From NCBI GenBank assembly GCA_937949545.1, contig CALEDR010000009.1, forward strand, positions 22,890 to 86,889: 64,000 bases of DNA, read 5' to 3'. Shown here in pieces: positions 25,352 to 34,598 of this stretch. The position numbers and the translations under genes were made by a program. Numbering within the stretch: the first letter of the stretch is position 1; each line of letters opens with the position of its first letter. This stretch comes from an uncultured Phycisphaerae bacterium. GTDB lineage: Bacteria; Planctomycetota; Phycisphaerae; Sedimentisphaerales; Anaerohalosphaeraceae. The notes beneath the pieces are model-generated. The model saw only the letters and a program-made list of their open reading frames with translations. It did not search any database and was not told where the DNA came from.

Positions 25352-26767
25352 TTAGGATTTCTTCAGTTCCACGGTTTTCTGCTCCTGTTTGGCGCGGAAC
25401 TTCGGCATATACTTTTCAATGAGTTTAATATCAATTCGCTTCAGTTCGACATTTTCAAACATACTCAGCAGCTCCCAGCCGAGATCTAAGGTCTGGAAGA
25501 CCGTCCGGTTTTCATAATAGCCCTGCGAGATGTAGCGGGCTTCGAATTCGTTGGCAAACTTCATATATTTCTGGTCTTCCGCCGACAGAGCTGCCTCGCC
25601 CAGAATCGTCGCCAATTCCTGGGCTTCCTTGCCGCGGGCATAGGCCGCATACAGCTGGTTGTACAGGTCGGCGTGGTCCTCGCGGGTCTTGTTCGGTCCG
25701 ATGCCCTTGTCTTTCAGACGCGACAGGCTGGGCAGCACATCCACCGGCGGAGCAATGCCGCGCCGATGAAGCGAGCGGCTCATAATAATCTGCCCTTCCG
25801 TAATATAGCCCGTCAGGTCGGGTACCGGATGCGTCTTGTCATCTTCCGGCATCGTCAGCACCGGCACCATCGTAATCGAGCCCTTTTTGCCCTTGATTCG
25901 GCCCGCCCGCTCATAAATGGTCGCCAGGTCGGTGTACAGGTAGCCCGGATAGCCGCGCCGGCCCGGCACTTCCTTGCGGGCCGCACTGATTTCCCGCAGC
26001 GCCTCGCAGTAATTGGTCATATCATTCAGAATGACCAGCACGTGCATGTCCTCTTCAAATGCCAGGTATTCCGCCGCCGTCAGCGCCACACGCGGCGTAG
26101 CAATCCGTTCAATCGCCGGGTCATTGGCCAGATTGATAAACAGCACCGCCCGCTCAATCGCTCCTGTCTCCGTCAAGTCATTGATGAAGAACTGGGCCGC
26201 CTCAAAGGTGATGCCCATTGCCGCAAACACGACGGCAAAGTTTTCTCCCTTGCCCAGCACGGTTGATTGCCGCGCCAGCTGAGCCGTGATTTCATCGTGC
26301 GGCAGACCAGACCCCGAGAAGATCGGCAGTTTCTGCCCGCGCACCAGCGGGTTCAGCCCGTCAATCGTGCTGATGCCCGTCTGAATAAATTCGTTGGGAT
26401 AGTCGCGGGCATACGGATTGATCGGGTTGCCGTTGATGTTCAGCCGCTTTTTGGGAAGGATGGCCGGACCGCCGTCCTTGGGCTGACCGGTGCCGCTGAA
26501 CACACGCCCCAGAATGTCCGGCGAGACCGCCAGCTCCATCGGCTTGCCCAGAAACCGCACCGTCGTATCCCGAACGTCAATCCCCTCTGTTCCTTCAAAC
26601 ACCTGAATCAGCACCTTGTCTTTTTCGACCTGAAGGATTTGACCGTGCCGGAGGGTGCCGTCGCCCATCTCGATATCTACGATTTCGCCGTATTTGGCCA
26701 GCTCTACCCCCTCCACCAGCATCAGCGGGCCTGCAATTTCCTGAACGGTTTTGTATTCTTTCAACAT
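25352..26767 (-). CDS. V-type ATPase subunit B (regulatory)
   Basis: Subunit B alternates with catalytic A in the hexameric head and contributes to the nucleotide sites without a P-loop. The 471-residue product has the typical start ([18 protein letters not shown]), the non-catalytic [17 protein letters not shown] in place of Walker A, and [20 protein letters not shown] near 345. The C-terminal part [17 protein letters not shown] is usual for the family. It follows subunit A by 36 bases. Together with A it confirms a V/A-type rather than F-type enzyme. Confidence 0.96.
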   Translation of the reverse strand: MLKEYKTVQEIAGPLMLVEGVELAKYGEIVDIEMGDGTLRHGQILQVEKDKVLIQVFEGTEGIDVRDTTVRFLGKPMELAVSPDILGRVFSGTGQPKDGGPAILPKKRLNINGNPINPYARDYPNEFIQTGISTIDGLNPLVRGQKLPIFSGSGLPHDEITAQLARQSTVLGKGENFAVVFAAMGITFEAAQFFINDLTETGAIERAVLFINLANDPAIERIATPRVALTAAEYLAFEEDMHVLVILNDMTNYCEALREISAARKEVPGRRGYPGYLYTDLATIYERAGRIKGKKGSITMVPVLTMPEDDKTHPVPDLTGYITEGQIIMSRSLHRRGIAPPVDVLPSLSRLKDKGIGPNKTREDHADLYNQLYAAYARGKEAQELATILGEAALSAEDQKYMKFANEFEARYISQGYYENRTVFQTLDLGWELLSMFENVELKRIDIKLIEKYMPKFRAKQEQKTVELKKS

Positions 26768-26803
26768 CGAATAACTCCTGTGTTTGCTCTCTGACGGATT
26801 TGC

Positions 26804-28582
26804 TTATTGGACGGCCGCCGAAGAATAGAGTTCTTTGATTTGCCTGTCGATCTTGTCCGCAATCGACCGAATCTTCTCCGCCTCGGCATAATCAATATAT
26901 TTGGCTCTGGCAATATCCTCCCGCACCGGCAGGGCGAACAGATCTGACGTCTCCACTCCCCGCTCAATTGCCGCCAGTCCCTGCCGATGGAAATGCAGAA
27001 TCAGACTGAGCATATCATACTGCTTGTCAATCGGCGTGTAGGTGTCCACCTTGTGGAAGGCATTCTGATGCAGGAAGTCCTCGCGGATGCTCTTGGCCGT
27101 TTCCAGAGCCATCCGATCGGCGGCACTGATGGCCTCCGCTCCAACCAGACGGACGATTTCCACCAGCTGTGCCTCCTGCTCCAGCAGAGCCATTGCTTCT
27201 TTGGTCATCTGCACAAACTCGCGCCCTTTGTCCTTATCCTCAAAGGTTTCCGCCAGGTACTGTTTGTAGAACGAATAACTGGTCAGCCAGTCAATCGCGG
27301 GGAAGTGCCGCTGCTGAGCCAGGCGGGCCAGCAGAGACCAGAAGACCTTTACGACGTGCAGGGTGGCCTGCACCACGGAATCCGACAGGTCGCCGCCGGG
27401 CGGACTGACCGCCCCGATAATGGACAGGGCCCCTTCCCGCTGCGGGCTTCCGGAACAGATAACCCGGCCGGCCCGTTCATAGAAGGAGGCGATTCGCGCC
27501 CCCAGATAGGCCGGATACCCTTCTTCGGCAGGCATTTCTTCCAGCCGAGTGGAAATTTCCCGCATCGCCTCTGCCCATCGGCTGGTGCTGTCGGCCATCA
27601 GGGCCACCGAAAGCCCCATATCCCGGAAATACTCCGCAATCGTGATGCCGGTATAAACCGACGCCTCGCGGGCCGCCACAGGCATATCCGATGTGTTGGC
27701 CAGCAACACAACCCGCTTCATCAGCGGCTCGCCGCTGTGCGGGTCCGTCAGTTCCGGAAACTCCCGCAAGACATCCGTCATTTCGTTGCCGCGCTCGCCG
27801 CAGCCAATATACACCACAATATCTGCATCCACCCACTTGGCCAGCTGGTGCTGCACAACCGTCTTGCCGGTGCCGAAGGGGCCGGGCACGCAGGCCGTTC
27901 CGCCCTTGGCAATCGGGAAAAACGCATCGATAACCCGCTGACCTGTCAGCAGAATTTTGTTGGGATTGAGCCGCTGATGCACCGGACGGGGCCGCCGTAC
28001 GGGCCATTTCTGCATCAGGGTCAGTACCCGCTCGCCATCTTTGGTTTTGACCGCACCGATTTTATCCGTAACGGTAAACTCACCTTCCGACAGGCCCTCC
28101 AGACGCCCATGCACCCCGGGCGGAACCATAATCTTGTGCCGAACCAGCGTCGATTCTTGCACTTCGCCCAAAATATCTCCCGGCCGCACCTCGGTGCCGT
28201 TCTGAATCGTTGGATGAAAGTGCCATTTCTTATTCCGCGGAAGCCCCGGGATATCGCTGCCTCGCCTGATAAAACTGCCTTGTGCCTCCACCAGAGCACT
28301 GAGCGGACGCTGGATGCCGTCATAAATGCTCGAAATCAGCCCCGGTCCCAGTTCCACACTCAGCGGAGCACCGGTATTGACCACCTTCTCTCCCGGGCCG
28401 ATGCCGACCGTGTCTTCATAGACCTGAATGCTGGCCCTGTCGCCGTGCAGTTCCACAATTTCCCCGATGAGATTTTCTTCGCCGACGCGAACGACATCGT
28501 ACATATGAGCGCCGGTCATTCCCTCGGCCACCACCACCGGGCCGGCTACTTTGATGATTTTTCCGATTTTTTGTTCCGTCAT
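26804..28582 (-). CDS. V-type ATPase subunit A (catalytic)
   Basis: The 592-residue catalytic subunit hydrolyses or makes ATP. The Walker A loop GPFGTGKT is at residues 234-241. The A-subunit-specific non-homologous insert (about 120-190, [24 protein letters not shown]) separates it from F-type beta. Other blocks are [35 protein letters not shown] and [16 protein letters not shown]. It is flanked by F and B in the Enterococcus-type gene order. Bacterial V-type enzymes are often sodium pumps, which the K subunit here supports. Confidence 0.97.
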   Translation of the reverse strand: MTEQKIGKIIKVAGPVVVAEGMTGAHMYDVVRVGEENLIGEIVELHGDRASIQVYEDTVGIGPGEKVVNTGAPLSVELGPGLISSIYDGIQRPLSALVEAQGSFIRRGSDIPGLPRNKKWHFHPTIQNGTEVRPGDILGEVQESTLVRHKIMVPPGVHGRLEGLSEGEFTVTDKIGAVKTKDGERVLTLMQKWPVRRPRPVHQRLNPNKILLTGQRVIDAFFPIAKGGTACVPGPFGTGKTVVQHQLAKWVDADIVVYIGCGERGNEMTDVLREFPELTDPHSGEPLMKRVVLLANTSDMPVAAREASVYTGITIAEYFRDMGLSVALMADSTSRWAEAMREISTRLEEMPAEEGYPAYLGARIASFYERAGRVICSGSPQREGALSIIGAVSPPGGDLSDSVVQATLHVVKVFWSLLARLAQQRHFPAIDWLTSYSFYKQYLAETFEDKDKGREFVQMTKEAMALLEQEAQLVEIVRLVGAEAISAADRMALETAKSIREDFLHQNAFHKVDTYTPIDKQYDMLSLILHFHRQGLAAIERGVETSDLFALPVREDIARAKYIDYAEAEKIRSIADKIDRQIKELYSSAAVQ

Positions 28583-28631
28583 ATTTTCTGCTTCCGTTTG
28601 CTCAAAAAGTTGCCTGAAGGGCTCTGCTGTT

Positions 28632-28952
28632 TTAGCTTTTCAGAATATTGATTCCGGCGGCCAGTTTAATCAGCCGTCCGAGCGATTCGGTTGCAATGCC
28701 GGTCGGTTCGGCGGTAAACGGCACCACCACCACACAGGGCACGGCCTTCCGCATTGTTGCATCAAAAACCGGCTGGGCCTGCCGGGCGACGTTTTCCGCC
28801 ACCACGATCAGGGTGTACTGCTGCCGCAGGATGGCCCTGGCCGTCTCCTGCACGGCTTCCGCTTTCGGCTCTACGACGAAAGTATCCAGCCCCATCGCCG
28901 AAAACGGCATTACAAAATCCGCTGTTCCCAATACCGCTGCTTTGCCTTCCAT
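28632..28952 (-). CDS. V-type ATPase subunit F
   Basis: The 106-residue product is the small Rossmann-like subunit that binds the central shaft. It shows [21 protein letters not shown] at the N-terminus and the [13 protein letters not shown] and VPCVVVVPF strands. Size and position between C and A match the standard operon. Confidence 0.88.
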   Translation of the reverse strand: MEGKAAVLGTADFVMPFSAMGLDTFVVEPKAEAVQETARAILRQQYTLIVVAENVARQAQPVFDATMRKAVPCVVVVPFTAEPTGIATESLGRLIKLAAGINILKS

Positions 28953-29018
28953 TTCCGTCCCTTTGGAAGCCGACTCCGGCTTCCGGTTATGATTCCTGAC
29001 CGGCCGAATGCCGGTCTG

Positions 29019-30056
29019 TTAATCCATCCATGTCCCCAGCCGGTCCAGCAGCAGTTCAGTTGACAGGCCGTTTTTCTTGCCCATCAGCAGCATCCGGACC
29101 GTCCGAATCTCCGCCTCTTTCATCAGCAGATAGGCCGCGATCGGCTGCGGCCCCGCCGCCAGCTGACGCGTGGTCTTCAGAAATTCCATCAGATAATCTT
29201 CACAGCCCCGCTCGAGGGCCAGGAACGAGCCCTTTTCCCGCAGGTACCGCGTTCCTTCCTCTACCAGTTCCAGATAGGGGGTGGCGTAAAAGAGCGGAAC
29301 CAGTGCATCGTAGTTGTGTTCCAATCCCTGAATAAAACGGGCCGTTTCGATGAATCCATCCGGCAGAAAATGAAACCGCTCCTGACGTTCGGCGGCTTTC
29401 AGACGCAGCAGCGTCCGGATGTTGTGCAGGTCGATTCGAATCCGCGACAGCGACAGACAGAAGACGCTGCCGATGGCCTGACTGTGCCGGACCCGCCAGG
29501 CGGCCTCCACCCGGTCGATGGCATAATCAATCTGCCGAACATCCTTGTTTTCATAGTAGGCCAGGATGGCGGCCTCCACCGCCTCCTGCAGATACTCCGG
29601 AAACCGCTGATAGTTTTCCTGTTCGAAAATCTCCTCAAACTCCTCCGCCGGCACCGTTCCCTCCGGGCTGTAGTCCGTCCCCAGGGGTCTGTCCGTAACG
29701 ACGCGGCGCACGGCCAGGCGCATATTGGAAAAATCCTCCCGTGCCTGAAACATCTGCACAACCCCCGGCTCCTCCACCAGCTGCACAAACAGCTGACGCA
29801 CCTGACGCCGGCGAGCCAGAAGCACCTGTTCGATTTCCTCCGCCGACGCCTGCCGACCGACGGCATACTCCGTTCCGCTCAGCAGCTCAGCGGCCGTTTC
29901 AAACCCGTCCGCGTGGGCCAGTTCCGAGAGCATCGCCCGCTTGAGCATCAGCGTTTCCAGCACGCGAACCCGCGCGGTCGCGTACACATACCGCCAGTCC
30001 TCCTCGCCGATCGGAGGATACCGGTAAAAATCCAGAATGGGCGGGAATGAATTCAT
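29019..30056 (-). CDS. V-type ATPase subunit C (AC39/d-like)
   Basis: The 345-residue all-helical subunit links the rotor shaft to the membrane ring. Features include RYVYATARVRVLETLMLKRAML near the N-terminus and SRIRIDLHNIRTLLRLKA in the middle, where the family has a conserved N-L-R/K-x-x-L-R segment. The start overlaps the end of subunit E by four bases. Sequence is more diverged than A or B, but size, fold pattern and position support it. Confidence 0.87.
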   Translation of the reverse strand: MNSFPPILDFYRYPPIGEEDWRYVYATARVRVLETLMLKRAMLSELAHADGFETAAELLSGTEYAVGRQASAEEIEQVLLARRRQVRQLFVQLVEEPGVVQMFQAREDFSNMRLAVRRVVTDRPLGTDYSPEGTVPAEEFEEIFEQENYQRFPEYLQEAVEAAILAYYENKDVRQIDYAIDRVEAAWRVRHSQAIGSVFCLSLSRIRIDLHNIRTLLRLKAAERQERFHFLPDGFIETARFIQGLEHNYDALVPLFYATPYLELVEEGTRYLREKGSFLALERGCEDYLMEFLKTTRQLAAGPQPIAAYLLMKEAEIRTVRMLLMGKKNGLSTELLLDRLGTWMD

Positions 30057-30649
30057 GAGTTGCCGAATAATTTTTCAGCCAGTTCCTTTTCAATTCGTTC
30101 ACGAATCTGTTCCAGCAGCACCTTCAGCGAGCAGTTGATCTGCACTTTGCCCCGACGAAGGAGAAATCCGCCGTCGATGTCCGCTTTTTCTGCCGACGGC
30201 CGCAGGTTGCCCTTGTAACCCGGTCCCAGACGCTTGTTGATTTGCTTGAGAAAATCCTGATTAATCCGCGTTTCGTTTCTGCCGACGACCACTTCTTCAT
30301 CGCCGGTGACAACCGCCTGCATCAGAAGCCGGCCCATCAAATCCAGATAGGCACTGTCTTCCTGACGGTTCAGACGCTGATAGGTTTTTTCAAACACCTC
30401 ATCCAGCAACTCTCTTTTGGCGGCCAGAATCTTTTTCCGCAGCTCCATCCGGGCCGCCGCCAGCATCCGCGCCTGTTTGTCCTCGGCGCTGCGGCGGGCC
30501 AGCTGTTCCGTCTCCTGCTCAAACGCCGCGGATTCCCGCTCAAACGCCTCCTGTCGGGCCTGAACCTGACGGCGCGCTTCATCCAGAATCCGCTCCGCTT
30601 CCTGCCGCGCCTCGCTGAGGATTTTTTCCGTGACCTGCTCGGCTCTCAT
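30053..30649 (-). CDS. V-type ATPase subunit E (peripheral stalk)
   Basis: The 198-residue product has a long N-terminal coiled coil (about 1-100, VTEKILSEARQEAERILDEA) and a C-terminal globular domain (about 110-198, DEEVVVGRNETRINQDFL and DIDGGFLLRRGKVQINCS). Together with the G/H-like subunit encoded first in the operon it should form the peripheral stalk that holds the head against rotation. Confidence 0.92.
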   Translation of the reverse strand: MRAEQVTEKILSEARQEAERILDEARRQVQARQEAFERESAAFEQETEQLARRSAEDKQARMLAAARMELRKKILAAKRELLDEVFEKTYQRLNRQEDSAYLDLMGRLLMQAVVTGDEEVVVGRNETRINQDFLKQINKRLGPGYKGNLRPSAEKADIDGGFLLRRGKVQINCSLKVLLEQIRERIEKELAEKLFGNS

Positions 30650-30703
30650 GATACGATTCCTGTCTAAGTCCGGGGGTTTCTGTTTGGTCCGCCAAGGAGC
30701 GGG

Positions 30704-31180
30704 TTATTTGATGCCGATGAAAATCAGCAGGAACGAGACCAAAAAGCCCAAAATGGCGTAGAACTCAATCAGCGCCGCATAGACGACACCGGCCTTGACA
30801 CCCATTTCCGGACGCTTGGCCGCCATTTGAATGCCTCCGGCACAGGTCTTGCCCTGATGAATCCCGCTGAACAGACCAGCGATGCCGACCGGAAGCGAAG
30901 CCGCCAGAATCTGGATGCCTTCCGCCAGCGATACATCCGCCAGATTGCCTCCGAACAGATTGATTTTAATCATGATAAACAGCGAAATCACCAGTCCGTA
31001 AATACCCTGGGTACTGGGCAGAACCACCAGAAGCGTCATCAGACCGTACTGTTCGGGCTTTTCACTGAGAATGCCCGATGCACTGCGCCCGGCAATTCCC
31101 AGACCAATAGAGGAGCCGATTCCGGCCAGAAATGTTGCAAACGCCGCTCCGCTGAATGCCAGTGCCAATCCGTATTCCAT
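30704..31180 (-). CDS. V-type ATPase subunit K, sodium-type rotor proteolipid
   Basis: The 158-residue, four-helix, double-hairpin proteolipid forms the membrane rotor ring. The residues known to bind sodium in Enterococcus hirae NtpK (Leu61, Thr64, Gln65, Gln110, Glu139) have matches: L54, T57 and Q58 in LPSTQGIYG, Q109 in SGIHQGK and E139 in AALIEFYAILGF. This is direct sequence evidence for sodium coupling, though whether it runs as pump or synthase is not shown. The duplicated hairpin with a single carboxylate is the V-type form. Confidence 0.94.
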   Translation of the reverse strand: MEYGLALAFSGAAFATFLAGIGSSIGLGIAGRSASGILSEKPEQYGLMTLLVVLPSTQGIYGLVISLFIMIKINLFGGNLADVSLAEGIQILAASLPVGIAGLFSGIHQGKTCAGGIQMAAKRPEMGVKAGVVYAALIEFYAILGFLVSFLLIFIGIK

Positions 31181-31206
31181 CGTCGTAACCTTCCCTTAAT
31201 AAAGAC

Positions 31207-33204
31207 TCACGATTTCCTTGTTTGATTCTCCACAACCAACACATGCTTATACTGCGTCCGCAGCGGGGAAAACTCCCGTCCGCCCCCGCTGAAAAATTTC
31301 GGGAAAAACTCCACAAACTGAAGCCGCAGGCTGTGTACAAACGCGCTCAGCAGGGACAGCACAATATTCACCCCGTGACCGGCCACAAACAAAACAAGCC
31401 CCAGGATAAAGCCCACATACGGAATGTCCATCAGCAGCTTGGTCAGGATATTGATGGCCATTCCCAGCCCGCCGGTAACCATCCCCAGCGCCATCAGACG
31501 CACATAACTGAGAATGTCTCCCAGATAAAACACCGTGCTGAATACGGCAAAGGTGCCTCCGCCGATTCGTCCGGCCAGCCCGCTTTTCCGCTCGGTAAAC
31601 CAGAAAATCACAGCCGCCGTCGCCAGGGCCAGCCATCCGGCCGGCGCCGCCAGAAATGCAGGAACCTTCTCCTGAGAAGCCAGCCCGAGAATCAGCAGAC
31701 AGTTCAGGAGCACAATCCACGTCAGCTTCTCAAATACCGCCTCCGCATACCGGCGCCGCTGCAGCAGATTGACAAAAGCAACCGCCAGACCGAACAGCAC
31801 CTGCACATATCCCAGCCCCAGCGCCAGGCCGATAAAAATCAGCGGATGCTGCATCGGGTCAAACAGCATCAGTTTTTCCCGCCACAGATTCAGACGGGCT
31901 CCCAGGCTGCCTTCTTCCTGCGGCAGCAGCGTCTGGATGGTATCGGCAAACCAGCCTCCGGTCACCGCACCGGCCGCGATGGTCAGAATCGAGCAAATCA
32001 AAAGCATCTGAATCGCCCGCTTATCGCCCTGAAGCTTCCGAAGCACCCAGACCAGCAGCGCCGTCAGAACAATCCCGTAACCGGCATCCGTCAGACACAA
32101 TCCGAAAAACACCGCAAAAAACGGCGCCAGAAACATAGTCGGGTCCACATCTCGGGGCGAAGGCACGCCGTACAGGCGGGTAATCGTTTCAAACGGGCGA
32201 ACCAGCCCCGCATTTTCAATCTCCACCGGCGGTTCTTCCCCCTCCATCGGAATCAAAACCGTCACATCGCAGGCACTGAACCGGCGGACAATCTCCTGAA
32301 CCCGGGGATAATCCTTCTGTTTGGTCCAGCCCTCCAGAAAGAGCGTCTGTTCCGTCGCCGCCGCCTGGGCCTGAGCCGTCTTTCGCTCCAGAAGATTGCG
32401 ATAGTAGTCGGCTAAGACCTTCAGCTCCACGCGGCGCTGCGACAGGTCGGCGGCCTGTCGGCGGACCTGCCCTATCGTCTCGTCAATTTCCTGCAGCCGC
32501 CGGCGGCACTGTTCAATCAGCTCCGCCGGCGTACCCTTGAGTCCTTCCAGATGAACGGCCTCAAACTCAGCGCCGCGGAGGATTTTCTGCACCTCCGTCG
32601 TCTGAGCGGCCAGAGCAAAAATCAGGCATGCCTTCCGGTTCTCCGCCTGGCCGACCGTTTCAACCAGGCACGACATCTCCTCCAGGGCGGTTTGAGCCGA
32701 AGCGGCATGCTGAACGGGAATCATTCCCGCATACACCTCAACGGTGGAAAAAGCCATCAAGTCCTCCAACCGGCAGGTCAGAGTCCGCCACGGAAGAAGG
32801 CGGTGCAGCTGCTCGGAGGTCTGTTCCTGTTCGCTGCGGAGCTCTTCCAGCCGGTCTGCCAGACGCTCCGTCTCCTTCAGCAGGGCCATCGCCTCCTGAC
32901 CGCTGATGATAGACAAATACTGCGAGGATTCCACAGGCAGCCGGGAGGAAAACAAACCGCCTTTCGACGGCTCCGGTGCAAAGGATTCGAGAAACTCGAC
33001 CGCCCGTTCCAGACGTCCGAGCAGCTCTTCCAGCTCCCGAGGCCGGCGGAATTCCGTCTGAAGCTCCGGCCATTCCTTGCTCACCATCGCCTGAGCGGCA
33101 TCCAGCAAATGCACCAATCCGGCCTCCTGAAGGGCCTCCAGAAGCTCGGCAGCCTGGCTGCGGTGTGCGACAATCAGGATTTTTTCCATCGGCGCAATGG
33201 CCAT
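31207..33204 (-). CDS. V-type ATPase subunit I (stator a-like)
   Basis: The 665-residue membrane stator subunit provides the ion half-channels. The N-terminal cytoplasmic part (about 1-340) has coiled coils. The C-terminal half has about seven to eight membrane helices. Visible family segments are PRDVDPTMFLAPFFAVFFGL, DAGYGIVLT, LSYVRLMALGM and LRLQFVEFFPKFFSGGG. The motif SYVRL contains the arginine expected to face the rotor carboxylate. Position second in the operon is standard. Confidence 0.94.
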   Translation of the reverse strand: MAIAPMEKILIVAHRSQAAELLEALQEAGLVHLLDAAQAMVSKEWPELQTEFRRPRELEELLGRLERAVEFLESFAPEPSKGGLFSSRLPVESSQYLSIISGQEAMALLKETERLADRLEELRSEQEQTSEQLHRLLPWRTLTCRLEDLMAFSTVEVYAGMIPVQHAASAQTALEEMSCLVETVGQAENRKACLIFALAAQTTEVQKILRGAEFEAVHLEGLKGTPAELIEQCRRRLQEIDETIGQVRRQAADLSQRRVELKVLADYYRNLLERKTAQAQAAATEQTLFLEGWTKQKDYPRVQEIVRRFSACDVTVLIPMEGEEPPVEIENAGLVRPFETITRLYGVPSPRDVDPTMFLAPFFAVFFGLCLTDAGYGIVLTALLVWVLRKLQGDKRAIQMLLICSILTIAAGAVTGGWFADTIQTLLPQEEGSLGARLNLWREKLMLFDPMQHPLIFIGLALGLGYVQVLFGLAVAFVNLLQRRRYAEAVFEKLTWIVLLNCLLILGLASQEKVPAFLAAPAGWLALATAAVIFWFTERKSGLAGRIGGGTFAVFSTVFYLGDILSYVRLMALGMVTGGLGMAINILTKLLMDIPYVGFILGLVLFVAGHGVNIVLSLLSAFVHSLRLQFVEFFPKFFSGGGREFSPLRTQYKHVLVVENQTRKS

Positions 33205-33250
33205 CGGTTTGTTCCCTTTTTACGCTTCCGTATTCATCCCCGACAGGGTT

Positions 33251-33556
33251 TCATTGAGGCAGCTGGGACAAGATAAAACGGATGCCTTCTTCCATTCGGC
33301 CGGCCGTTTTCTGTCGAAGCAATTCGATTTGTTTCTGCCCTTCCTTCAGCAGAGAATCCGCCTGGGCCCGACCGTTCCGTTCCGCTTCCGCAAGAGCCGC
33401 CGCGATTGTTTCCTTTCGCCTCTGGACGGCCTGACGGCGCTTCTGCTCCTGTTCATCAGCCGTTTTCTCCAGCAGTTCAGCGGCCTCTTTTTTGGCTTGT
33501 TCAATCATTTGCCGGGCCTGCTGTTCGGCGTCTTTAATTCGTTGGACCAGTTCCAT
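33251..33556 (-). CDS. V-type ATPase subunit G/H (peripheral stalk coiled coil)
   Basis: The 101-residue product is one long charged helix (ELVQRIKDAEQQARQMIEQA through LLKEGQKQIELLRQKTAGRM). This is the expected partner of subunit E in the peripheral stalk (AhaH/NtpF type). It is the first gene of the operon and has AGGA upstream of its ATG. Confidence 0.85.
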   Translation of the reverse strand: MELVQRIKDAEQQARQMIEQAKKEAAELLEKTADEQEQKRRQAVQRRKETIAAALAEAERNGRAQADSLLKEGQKQIELLRQKTAGRMEEGIRFILSQLPQ

Positions 33557-33616
33557 AAAATCGTCCTGCTTTCGGCGGTTTCAAAAGTCCTTTGCGTTCT
33601 TTTTTTTCAGGGAATT

Positions 33617-33644
33617 ATCATAGCAAGCCCCTCAAACAGAACAA
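33617..33644 (-). promoter_or_regulatory. Probable promoter of the V-ATPase operon
   Basis: On the minus strand TTGTTC (complement of 33639-33644) and TATGAT (complement of 33617-33622) are 16 bases apart. This lies 61 bases upstream of the first V-ATPase gene. The -10 is good, the -35 weak. Confidence 0.5.
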
Positions 33645-33689
33645 GGGAAAACTTTCGGTTTTTTGGAGAAAAAACAGGAGTTTATTTTC

Positions 33690-34388
33690 TCAGAGCTGCT
33701 TTTTGGCAGGGCCAATCAATCCTTTCTGTTCCATTGCCAAAAGAATCAAATCCGCCATCTGCTCTTTTCTGAAAATTGAATTGTCCAGTGTAATGGCAAA
33801 CGCCGGCTCGGGCGGGTTCTTTTCTTCATAAAGACGCCGCATGAATTCTCGCTCTTTATCTATTTCATCTATTTTAACAGCCGCCGCCGTTTTATCTATT
33901 TTCTCGCGAATGCTCACCCTCGCAATTCTCCAGTCTCTCGGCGCCTCCACTCGAATGCTTAATCCATTATCAATATCATGGGTTGCCGATGCGCCGCCCT
34001 GTCCGATAATAATTGCATAGCCTTCGTAGGCAATGGTGCGCACCATCAGCATAATTTTATTGCGGATTTCGTACCCGTCCGGAACATTTCCTTTTCGCAG
34101 CCCTCGCAGGAAATCCCTGAAAAGACTGGGTTTGGCCCGACGCTCCCGTTCAATCAAATCCTCGGTCAGACCGGTATCCTCCGCCAGCTGCTTGAGCAGT
34201 TCCTTATAATACAGTTTCCAGCGGCCTAATTCATCTCGCTGATTGAGTTTTTCCAGGAGGTACTGCCCCAACTCAAATCCGTCGCAGCCGAATTGTCTCG
34301 AAATGGTCAGGAAAGGGCCGGGCTCCTGCTTGCGATTTACATTCTCCAAATGATCCCGAAGATAGGCGGATAGGGTCGGCTTGCTCAT
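33690..34388 (-). CDS. Cytidylate-kinase-like family protein
   Basis: The 232-residue product matches the cytidylate-kinase-like family (Cytidylate_kin2 type). Its P-loop region is the atypical PFLTISRQFGCDGFELGQYL, not a standard GxxGxGK[ST]. A central EGYAIIIGQGGA strand and SIRVEAPRDWRIARVSIRE follow, as in NMP-kinase-fold proteins, with a C-terminal FAITLDNSIF strand. The substrate is unknown; a true CMP kinase (cmk) is encoded at 42469-43152. It lies 133 bases upstream of the V-ATPase operon on the same strand but is probably a separate unit given the promoter in between. Confidence 0.8.
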   Translation of the reverse strand: MSKPTLSAYLRDHLENVNRKQEPGPFLTISRQFGCDGFELGQYLLEKLNQRDELGRWKLYYKELLKQLAEDTGLTEDLIERERRAKPSLFRDFLRGLRKGNVPDGYEIRNKIMLMVRTIAYEGYAIIIGQGGASATHDIDNGLSIRVEAPRDWRIARVSIREKIDKTAAAVKIDEIDKEREFMRRLYEEKNPPEPAFAITLDNSIFRKEQMADLILLAMEQKGLIGPAKKQL

Positions 34389-34598
34389 CAGTTCTTCCTT
34401 TTAATAGATTTGCAGAAATCACCAGATAAATTATCGGAATTCCTCATTTTTGTCAACAAAATCCCGCTTCTCGGCCCCGCTGCCCGGTCAAAATCGGCAG
34501 TCAAGTCCGTTTTCGGTTAAATAATTCTGGATACCGTTTTGCATTATGATATAAGATAAAAAATCTTTTTTTGTTCATCCGGAAGAAAGGGAAGAGAT

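Noticed and set aside
26987..28651. A 554-codon plus-strand frame opposite the V-ATPase A subunit
   Set aside because: The minus strand is an unambiguous catalytic A subunit; this is a shadow.
33690..34388. Second canonical cytidylate kinase gene
   Set aside because: The P-loop is atypical and the sequence matches the cytidylate-kinase-like family; canonical cmk is at 42469-43152.
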